From an uncultured Treponema sp. (GTDB lineage: Bacteria; Spirochaetota; Spirochaetia; Treponematales; Treponemataceae): a DNA stretch of 6,374 nt. Position numbers and translations under genes: made by a program. The first letter of the stretch is position 1. The number at the start of each line of letters is the position of its first letter. The notes under the pieces are model-generated. The model saw nothing but the letters and a program-made list of their open reading frames with translations. It was not told the origin of the DNA and did no database searches. Where the stretch lies: positions 1-6,374 of the forward strand of contig CAJPOH010000058.1 in assembly GCA_905372205.1 (NCBI GenBank), written 5' to 3'. Below, one piece after another: positions 1-5,253 of the stretch.

Positions 1-605
1 ATTGATAATAAGAAGATCAATAAAAACAGCGTCAACAACGTGCAATTTTAAGTCGTCTAAAGCAACAAGAAAAGAAGGATACGAAACAACTTGCTTAAAA
101 TACATCTTTGAGTCTGGAGTCTCTTCAAATATCTGGGATATATTACTACTGGTCAAATATCCAACCTTTGTATTTTCTAAGTCTTCTACGGTATAAATTT
201 TAGAATTGCCACGAACAACTAGAACTTGAGCATTATACAACGTTGGCATTGTTAAGGAATAATCAAGTTGTCTCGATTTTGAGAGAGTAAATCCAGAAGC
301 AATGCAGTCTATTTCTCCTGACGCAAGTATTTCTTCTTTGTTTGCCCAGTTAATCACCTTGAATTCTGCATCAACATCAAGTCGTTCTGCAACTTCTTTA
401 AAGATATCAACATCAAAACCTACAGCCTGCCCTGTTGAATCTATATAAGCACAAGGAGGAGAATAGTCCATAATGCCTACAACCAAAGAGCCTTTTACAA
501 TAACTTTTGCAAGAGAAGTGTCCTCGTATTCACTATATGCAGTCCTAGCTCTATAATCTCTAAGCTTAGAACAAGAAGCAAACAATAAAAAAAGCTTCTT
601 TTCAT
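1..605 (-). CDS. Amino-acid ABC transporter substrate-binding lipoprotein (SBP_bac_3 type), 3'-truncated by window edge and frameshifted near its start
   Basis: An extracytoplasmic solute-binding protein that would capture a polar amino acid or similar ligand and deliver it to an ABC permease not visible here. The open frame reads without a stop from 609 down to 1. It shows the family signature in order: KGSLVVGIMDYSPP (first beta strand), GFDVDIFKEVAERL, INWANKEEILASGEIDCIASGFTLSKSRQ split around the conserved Gly-Asp pair and Ser/Arg ligand region, LDYSLTMP, and VEDLENTKVGYLTSS. A lipobox FASC puts the acylated Cys at codon 573-571. The clear start (ATG 605-603, preceded by GAGGTG) lies in another frame: read literally it gives 36 residues and stops at 497-495. 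One extra base in the A4 run after the ATG or in the T7 run (587-593) would join the ATG to the lipobox, giving MKKKLFLLFASC or MKRSFFLLFASC. Family lengths are about 250-280 residues, so roughly 50-80 C-terminal residues lie outside the window. It follows the acyl-CoA synthetase by 19 bp. It could be a pseudogene, a phase-variable gene or a sequence error. Confidence 0.8.
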
Positions 606-613
606 ACTAAGGA

Positions 614-619
614 CACCTC
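614..619 (-). promoter_or_regulatory. Ribosome binding site of the solute-binding lipoprotein
   Basis: GAGGTG on the minus strand lies 8 nt before the ATG at 605-603. It decides the start: no other in-frame or near-frame start has such a site, so the frame break downstream of this ATG is a real feature of the sequence as given and not a misplaced start. It lies in the 19-bp gap after the acyl-CoA synthetase stop codon, consistent with co-transcription. Confidence 0.7.
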
Positions 620-624
620 ACTCT

Positions 625-2532
625 CTAAGAAAAAAGAGACGCTATTTCTTTTTTATAAATATCTTCTATCTTATATCTCATAATGTCTTGCTTTGCAGAA
701 AGCTCAACACCAACTTTAAATTCATTTGCCAAAAGACAAATCTTATTTATGCGTTCATAAAGCTTAAAACCATTATGATGAGAAACAAGCTCAGAAACAA
801 TCTTTTCATACATTTTTTTAATTTTTTCATTTTTTATAAGCTCATTAGTAGTTTCTTCTTTCATACCATTTGCTTTTGCATAACCAAGTAATGTATCTGC
901 ATCCACAACAATCAATGCAGCAAGATAACGCTGATCTTGACCCAAAACAACAGCTAGATTGATGAATGGAGATTGTTGCAATTTCATCTCAATAGGAGCA
1001 GGTTCAATATTTTCCCCTCCTCTGAGAACAATTGTGTTCTTTTGCCTACCACGGATAACAAGTTCACCTGTAATAGTTCGCAGTGCTAGATCTCCTGTAT
1101 TAAGCCAACCATCATTTAATGCTTCGGCAGTTTTTTCAGGATTGTTATAGTAGCCACTCATTATACTATCACCTTTTATATGAAGCACACCTTTTTTACC
1201 AACAGGCAATTCTTCTCCATTCTCGCCTATAATCTTTGCTTTCAAACAATCCAGCGGTTCTCCTATTGTTCCAAAAATAGGATGTGGGATATGCCTAACA
1301 GACACCACAGGTGCTGCTTCTGTAATTCCATAGCCTTCCACAATATTAATACCAACAGCCCAAAAGAATTCGTCAACGTTTGGAGGCAAAGCTCCACCGC
1401 CAGAAACACCAGCTAAAAAGTGTTTGCCAAGCTTTGCTCTTATCTTCTTAAAAATCAACACATTGCCTAGAAGATGTAAAGGAAATAGCACTATAGCAGG
1501 AATAATAGAAAGAATTGGATATAATAGCTGTGTAGCACGGTTATAATGAACTCTCTTTCCTGTAACATTTCGCCAGAGTCTACTCCAAGCAATACCAACG
1601 GTCAAAAAGAAGTTAAACAGAAGAAGAGTTATACCACCTTTTTTTCGCATTGTCTTACAAACGCCGTCATACACAGCTTCCCAAATGCGAGGAACTGATG
1701 GCATAATGGTAGGATTTCCTTCCACCATATCTTGCAAGATAACAGAGCCAATTGGCTTTGAATAGAAAATGCAAGCAGAAGAAGCCATTATGATATACTC
1801 ACACTCACGTTCAAAAGAATGCCAAACAGGCAGAACAGATAAAGCTAAGTTTCCTGCTGAAATAGGAATCCTTGTCATTAAGTCCGGTATTTGGGCTAAA
1901 AAGTTTTTGTGTGTTAGCACAACCCCTTTAGGTTGCCCAGTAGTTCCTGATGTGAAAATGATAGTTGCAACGTCATCTGGCTCCACTTTTTCCATTGCTT
2001 TTAAAACTTCGTCAACACCTTTTGCTTTACCTTTTTCCAAAATCTCTTGATATGTAAAAAAGGTTATAGCTTCCATCTCTTTTGAAAAATCTTTTTTCAC
2101 CTCATCGAAGTCTATTTCATCAATAGAAATAATTTTCTTGAGTGTAGGCATCTTGCCAATGTTTTTTAACACTTTGATGACTTGTTTTGTATTTTCCAAA
2201 ATAGCTGTGTGGCAATCTGTAAAAGAAAGAATATAAGTGATGTCTTGTTCTGTAGCATCACAACCGCGAGGAACATCAATAGCACCTATAGTACTAAGAG
2301 CCAAGCTCAAATGAAACCATTCTCGTCGGTTATCGGCAATTAAGCCTACCTTATCTTCTTTTTTACATCCAATTTCCAAAAGTCCTGCAGCAACATTCAT
2401 TACAATTTTTTGCATTTCAGAGTATGAGATCATTTTTATTTCTTTGTTATCATCTCTGTATGCCTGTGCAGGAACGTTAGGGTTTGCTTCAGCAACCCTC
2501 TTTAATAATAATGGTAAATTTTTATCTCTCAT
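625..2532 (-). CDS. Long-chain acyl-CoA synthetase (AMP-forming fatty-acid--CoA ligase)
   Basis: This 635-residue ANL-superfamily enzyme would activate a fatty acid with ATP to acyl-AMP and then acyl-CoA, at the inner face of the cytoplasmic membrane. The motifs are in order: P-loop TSGTTGQPKG (194-203), LPVWHSFER (234-242), SGGGALPP (377-384), EGYGITEAAP (399-408), WLNTGDL (476-482), and the hinge region GRQKNTIVLRGGENIEPAPIE (495-515, typical of long-chain ligases). Two hydrophobic stretches (about 301-320 and 336-360) lie before the SGGG motif. They are longer than in FadD-like enzymes and suggest membrane contact. Near the C-terminus the family LTPTLKLKR-type motif is replaced by LSAKQDIMRY (611-620), so the position that I align with the catalytic lysine is Met618. 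Length and motif order otherwise look complete. The start is supported by homology-like N-terminal sequence (LPLLLKRVAEANPN), but no Shine-Dalgarno sequence precedes it and an in-frame TAA lies upstream. The substrate is not determinable; fatty acid scavenging from a host is plausible. Confidence 0.95.
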   Translation of the reverse strand: MRDKNLPLLLKRVAEANPNVPAQAYRDDNKEIKMISYSEMQKIVMNVAAGLLEIGCKKEDKVGLIADNRREWFHLSLALSTIGAIDVPRGCDATEQDITYILSFTDCHTAILENTKQVIKVLKNIGKMPTLKKIISIDEIDFDEVKKDFSKEMEAITFFTYQEILEKGKAKGVDEVLKAMEKVEPDDVATIIFTSGTTGQPKGVVLTHKNFLAQIPDLMTRIPISAGNLALSVLPVWHSFERECEYIIMASSACIFYSKPIGSVILQDMVEGNPTIMPSVPRIWEAVYDGVCKTMRKKGGITLLLFNFFLTVGIAWSRLWRNVTGKRVHYNRATQLLYPILSIIPAIVLFPLHLLGNVLIFKKIRAKLGKHFLAGVSGGGALPPNVDEFFWAVGINIVEGYGITEAAPVVSVRHIPHPIFGTIGEPLDCLKAKIIGENGEELPVGKKGVLHIKGDSIMSGYYNNPEKTAEALNDGWLNTGDLALRTITGELVIRGRQKNTIVLRGGENIEPAPIEMKLQQSPFINLAVVLGQDQRYLAALIVVDADTLLGYAKANGMKEETTNELIKNEKIKKMYEKIVSELVSHHNGFKLYERINKICLLANEFKVGVELSAKQDIMRYKIEDIYKKEIASLFS

Positions 2533-2719
2533 AGTGGTTTCGATACTAGCATAAAAAAAACCTTTTGAAAATAGTTAAAATAAAACTAAGAATTAAGGAA
2601 TAGCCGATTAATTTGCTCATCACAAAAAGGCTTTGTAAATTACAATTAATCTAAGAGTCTCATTAAAACTTTTTTACCAATAAATCTCGTAATTTGCTTA
2701 GGCTAAAACCCCTTATAAA
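2533..2719 (-). other. Intergenic region between dihydroorotase and acyl-CoA synthetase genes
   Basis: These 187 bp hold no credible gene. Read on the minus strand, they are the 3' flank of the dihydroorotase gene and the 5' flank of the synthetase gene. The dihydroorotase-proximal half carries two imperfect copies of a palindromic element, listed separately. The synthetase-proximal end has a run of eight T (2560-2553 on the minus strand) followed directly by TATGCT (2553-2548), a four-of-six match to a -10 box, but I find no -35 box at proper spacing. No GC-rich hairpin followed by a T run is present, so a classical intrinsic terminator cannot be called. Confidence 0.5.
2609..2645. repeat. 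Imperfect direct/palindromic repeat, copy A
   Basis: About 37 bp beginning TAATTTGCT and ending TAAATTACA. The ends TAATTT (2609-2614) and AAATTA (2637-2642) are inverted complements. Inside, ACAAA and TTTGT form a second 5-bp stem that stacks directly on the outer one, with a 7-nt bulge. The same framework recurs 81 bp to the right (copy B). The paired bases are AT-rich and there is no T run at the foot, so this is a structured element and not a standard terminator. Confidence 0.45.
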
Positions 2720-2725
2720 TTACAC
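2690..2725. repeat. Imperfect direct/palindromic repeat, copy B (overlaps the dihydroorotase stop)
   Basis: This copy shares TAATTTGCT at one end and TAAATTACA at the other with copy A, plus an AAAA core and a CTT block. Intervening bases differ and one indel is needed. The outer inverted pair TAATTT (2690-2695) and AAATTA (2717-2722) is kept; the inner stem is not well conserved. The right end covers the TAA stop of the dihydroorotase gene (2722-2720), so one copy carries the end of the coding region and the other may be a decayed duplicate. Confidence 0.45.
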
Positions 2726-3769
2726 AATATAAGAAAACGCATCAAAAGGATAAGCATTTCGCACATCAGAAAGTACCTCATCAATTTTTTCATCACTTGG
2801 AACAGTAATAGGCAAGCTAAGACCAAACACTTTGTTTGCATTCCCACCACAAAGAACAGCAATTTTTTCTTCTAACACCCCTGCCTTTCGCAAAGCCTTA
2901 ATCAACAAAAGTGTTCCTGCAAAGCCCGGTATGCCAGAAGCTCCTTTTTCCTTATCCCTTATTGTGTGCGGAGCATGATCACTTTCTATCCAATCAATGT
3001 CACCACAAGTGAGAGAGACAAAAATAGCTTTTCTATCTTCTTCATCCCTCAATGGTGGGTTCATCTTAACAAATAAGCCTTGCCTTTTGTATGCTTCAAT
3101 ACTTAAAAGAGCATGATGAGCTGTAGCACCACAAGAAACATTCACTCCTTGCATCTTTGCTTTTTTCACAAGAACTACTCCTTCTTTTGTGCTTATGTGG
3201 CATATATGAAGGTGCCCTGAAAACCCAGTCTCTTTCACTAAGTCAATTTGATCTTTAATAGATTCCACTTCTGCAAATGGAGGACGGCTAAGACTATGGG
3301 TTTCTGGCTTTGAAATATCAAAAAGTTCTTCCTTCATAAATTGAGTTTTTTCACAATGCACTGCAATAACCCCTTTATATCCCGAATGGCATAGAGTTTC
3401 ATACACATTACGTTGCATTTCTTTTTCGAGTATCCCCATATTTCCCGTTGAATGCCCTGCAAACATCTTAAAACCTACAATGCGTGGAAAAAGTTTATTA
3501 TAGGCTTGCACAATCTCTTTAATTTGTTCTGTGTTATTAGTAACTCCTGCATACACTCTATAAATTGCTTTTTTATCAACTTCTTCCACCATCTTCTGTC
3601 CATATTCAAGCCTTGTCAAAATATCTTTTTCCGTTGTGAGAGGTGGAGCAGTATTGGGCATATCAAAACACGAAACTATTCCACACTTATGTGCTACAGA
3701 AAATCCATGCCTTATCGTTTCTTTTTCGCTTTGAACTCCATCTCGAAAATGAACATGAACGTCAATCAT
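2720..3769 (-). CDS. pyrC: Dihydroorotase, compact form (cyclic amidohydrolase)
   Basis: This 349-residue protein would catalyse reversible cyclisation of N-carbamoyl-aspartate to dihydroorotate, the third step of pyrimidine synthesis, in the cytoplasm. Visible metal and substrate residues are: HVHFR (His5, His7, Arg9), MPNT (Asn39), GFKMFAGHSTGN (Lys101, candidate carboxylated bridging lysine), VHCE (His138), LHICHIST (His188 and His191), CGATAHH (213-219), MNPPLR (236-241), and SDHAPHT with the catalytic Asp264. The GIPGFAG segment (279-285) fits the family pattern GxPGxE. The motifs look like class I enzymes, but the protein begins directly at the first barrel strand and ends soon after the barrel. 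It therefore lacks most of the N- and C-terminal small beta domain that brings usual class I enzymes to about 430 residues. The start is fixed by AGGAG 8 nt upstream. It is divergent from the secreted hydrolase gene and followed on the same strand by the acyl-CoA synthetase after 187 bp. A related cyclic amidase (hydantoinase or allantoinase type) cannot be fully excluded. Confidence 0.9.
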   Translation of the reverse strand: MIDVHVHFRDGVQSEKETIRHGFSVAHKCGIVSCFDMPNTAPPLTTEKDILTRLEYGQKMVEEVDKKAIYRVYAGVTNNTEQIKEIVQAYNKLFPRIVGFKMFAGHSTGNMGILEKEMQRNVYETLCHSGYKGVIAVHCEKTQFMKEELFDISKPETHSLSRPPFAEVESIKDQIDLVKETGFSGHLHICHISTKEGVVLVKKAKMQGVNVSCGATAHHALLSIEAYKRQGLFVKMNPPLRDEEDRKAIFVSLTCGDIDWIESDHAPHTIRDKEKGASGIPGFAGTLLLIKALRKAGVLEEKIAVLCGGNANKVFGLSLPITVPSDEKIDEVLSDVRNAYPFDAFSYIV

Positions 3770-3777
3770 ATCTAAAA

Positions 3778-3782
3778 CTCCT
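3778..3782 (-). promoter_or_regulatory. Ribosome binding site of dihydroorotase
   Basis: AGGAG on the minus strand, 8 nt before the ATG at 3769-3767. It matters because it confirms that the protein really begins at the HVHFR strand, without the N-terminal extension that class I dihydroorotases normally have. Confidence 0.7.
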
Positions 3783-3858
3783 AGAAAGACTTCTGATATT
3801 TACAGCACCCTTTCTTAATATATATTAGAAAATACCGAAAACTATTCTATCATATTTT

Positions 3859-3864
3859 AAGGAG
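3859..3864 (+). promoter_or_regulatory. Ribosome binding site of the secreted alpha/beta hydrolase
   Basis: AAGGAG with a 6-nt spacer to the ATG at 3871. This is the best Shine-Dalgarno match in the window. It fixes the start so that the protein includes its signal peptide. Confidence 0.7.
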
Positions 3865-3870
3865 AAAAAC

Positions 3871-4803
3871 ATGTCAAACTTTAAGAAAAGAACATTTATT
3901 TTTTCGTTGATCTTTTTTACAATTAGCCTTTATGCACAAGAAATAATGATAGGAGGCGAAGGTGTAGATCTTTTTGGAACTCTTACAATGCCTGAAGCAG
4001 AAGAGGTTAAAACAATATGTGTTATAGTGCCAGGCTCTGGACCTACTGATAGAGATGGAAACAGTGCATTGGGGATTAAAACAGATGCTTACATGCTAAT
4101 AGCTGAAGCACTTGCAGAAAATGGAATTGCTAGTTTTCGCTATGACAAACGTGGAGTAGGCAAAAGTGTAGTAGAAGGTTTAAAAGAAGAAGACATGGTC
4201 TTTGAAACAAACATTCAAGACTTAAAAAGAATAGTGAGCAATCTAAAAGGCATGAATAAATTTGAAAAAATCTTTTTAATAGGTCATAGTGAAGGTTCTC
4301 TTGTTTCAATACTATGTGCGAAAGAAGAAGAAGTTAATGGCATAATTTCTATTGCAGGTGTTGGCAAAAACGCAGGAAACCTATTCATTGATCAAATTGA
4401 AGCACAACTATCAAAGCCACTTGTAAACGAGAGTAAAAAAATCATAAAAAATCTAAAGAAAGGAAAGCATACAAAAAATATCTCTGCAATATTGCAAAAT
4501 ATCTTTAGAGATTCTGTTCAACCATATCTTATTTCGTGGTTTAAGTATGACCCACGCAAGGAAATAGCTAGCTTGGACATTCCTATTCTTGTTTTGCACG
4601 GTGCAGTAGACCATCAAGTAGCAATAGAAAATGCTAAATTGCTTGGTTCTGCAAAAAAAGGAACAAAAGTGGTAATAATCGAAAAGATGACACACATGAT
4701 TAAAGAAGTAGAAAATGAAACAGATGAAGTGAAAACATATTCTGACGCTTCATATCCTATTCCAAAAGCATTGATAGACGAAATTATTGATTTTACAAAA
4801 TAA
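3871..4803 (+). CDS. Secreted alpha/beta hydrolase, EstD-like esterase or serine hydrolase
   Basis: A 310-residue serine hydrolase, probably an esterase, exported to the periplasm. The N-terminus has basic residues (KKR, 5-7), a hydrophobic core (about 8-20) and a signal peptidase I site after Ala22 (LYA|QE). The mature part has the alpha/beta-hydrolase layout: oxyanion-hole loop GSGPTDRDGN (55-64), a hallmark of the EstD-like branch; FRYDKRGVGKS (89-99); nucleophile elbow GHSEGS with Ser140; a helical cap region (about 165-225); the acid LHGAVDHQV with Asp247; and catalytic His275 in MTHMIKEV. All three triad residues are present and length is normal. It is the first gene of a short plus-strand unit, with the small secreted gene starting 11 bp after its stop. 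The natural substrate (short-chain ester, acyl thioester or peptide) cannot be told from sequence. Confidence 0.92.
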   Translation: MSNFKKRTFIFSLIFFTISLYAQEIMIGGEGVDLFGTLTMPEAEEVKTICVIVPGSGPTDRDGNSALGIKTDAYMLIAEALAENGIASFRYDKRGVGKSVVEGLKEEDMVFETNIQDLKRIVSNLKGMNKFEKIFLIGHSEGSLVSILCAKEEEVNGIISIAGVGKNAGNLFIDQIEAQLSKPLVNESKKIIKNLKKGKHTKNISAILQNIFRDSVQPYLISWFKYDPRKEIASLDIPILVLHGAVDHQVAIENAKLLGSAKKGTKVVIIEKMTHMIKEVENETDEVKTYSDASYPIPKALIDEIIDFTK

Positions 4804-4806
4804 AGG
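4802..4806 (+). promoter_or_regulatory. Ribosome binding site of the small secreted protein, overlapping the upstream stop codon
   Basis: AAAGG with an 8-nt spacer to the ATG at 4815. The first two bases are the end of the TAA stop of the hydrolase gene. This arrangement suggests translational coupling within a bicistronic message. Confidence 0.5.
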
Positions 4807-4814
4807 CATCTGGC

Positions 4815-5207
4815 ATGAAGAGTGTTAAAATATATTTTATAGTGTTATTTGCATGTCTTTCTTTGAGTCTTTTTGCACAACAAGAATACCCAAGAGAGTA
4901 TCATAATGAAGAAGAAGGTTGGTATGGCAGAGCTTTTGCTATATATCTAGCTGAAAATGAAATTGAAAAGTTTACAAATGATCTAACAAACCAAAAAGGA
5001 AGGTGGATATCAAAACTTTCAAAAAGGAATACTTGGCTTTCTTGGCAAGCTTTGAATGAATGGGAGCTGATTGAAGGAGAGACTTACGTTATAATCTGCG
5101 GAGACGACGAATCACCTGATGTTATTTTTTTGATTGCAACAATAGAAGAAGATGGCTCTTTCACGTATATTGGAAAGGTTTGCGACGCAAATGATCTTAC
5201 ATATTAA
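4815..5207 (+). CDS. Small secreted protein of unknown function
   Basis: I do not recognise this 130-residue protein. It has a clear export signal: MKSVK, a hydrophobic core (about 6-20) and a probable signal peptidase I site after Ala21 (LFA|QQ). Cys14 in LFAC could instead be read as a relaxed spirochaetal lipobox, but the hydrophobic core runs on past it, so I favour a soluble secreted product. The mature part of about 109 residues has five tryptophans (36, 64, 74, 77, 83), two cysteines (95, 123) that could form a disulfide, a polar N-terminal half likely to be helical, and a C-terminal half (about 82-122) with alternating hydrophobic residues suggesting beta strands. Its AAAGG site (4802-4806) overlaps the stop codon of the hydrolase gene with an 8-nt spacer, so the two are probably translated from one mRNA. 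A partner, inhibitor or chaperone of the hydrolase is a guess. Confidence 0.8.
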   Translation: MKSVKIYFIVLFACLSLSLFAQQEYPREYHNEEEGWYGRAFAIYLAENEIEKFTNDLTNQKGRWISKLSKRNTWLSWQALNEWELIEGETYVIICGDDESPDVIFLIATIEEDGSFTYIGKVCDANDLTY

Positions 5208-5253
5208 CAGAATGCAGTTCAAAAATTGCCTATTAAAATCTGAGATATTTTGT

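Larger units (their letters stand above)
3770..3870. promoter_or_regulatory. Divergent promoter region between dihydroorotase and secreted hydrolase
   Basis: This 101-bp AT-rich gap must hold the promoters of two divergent transcripts. For the plus strand, TATCAT at 3848-3853 is a four-of-six -10 match, with a weak TTAGAA 17 bp upstream (3825-3830). For the minus strand, TATATT (3822-3817) is a five-of-six -10 match without a convincing -35. The two candidates lie about 25 bp apart, so the transcripts could compete or share a regulator. No clear operator palindrome is seen. Confidence 0.35.

Noticed and set aside
2..196. Plus-strand open frame of 64 codons at the left edge
   Set aside because: It is antisense to the solute-binding protein frame, which carries clear family motifs, and it has no ribosome binding site.
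583..585. TTG at 585-583 as an alternative start for the solute-binding protein
   Set aside because: It would leave only three residues before the lipobox cysteine and no basic n-region, and it lacks a good ribosome binding site.
580..600. Programmed -1 ribosomal frameshift at the T7-A run (HIV-like slippery TTTTTTA)
   Set aside because: The heptamer is not in the required phase relative to the ATG frame (codons read AGC TTT TTT TAT), and I see no clear downstream pseudoknot. Homopolymer indel explains the data more simply.
3452..3828. Plus-strand open frames overlapping the dihydroorotase start
   Set aside because: These are complements of a strongly motif-supported gene, with no recognisable protein features of their own and no ribosome binding sites.
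5208..5253. Bidirectional terminator between the two convergent genes
   Set aside because: Only a weak AT hairpin (AAAAT/ATTTT around GAG) is present, with no GC stem and no clear T run, so it is not distinguishable from AT-rich background.
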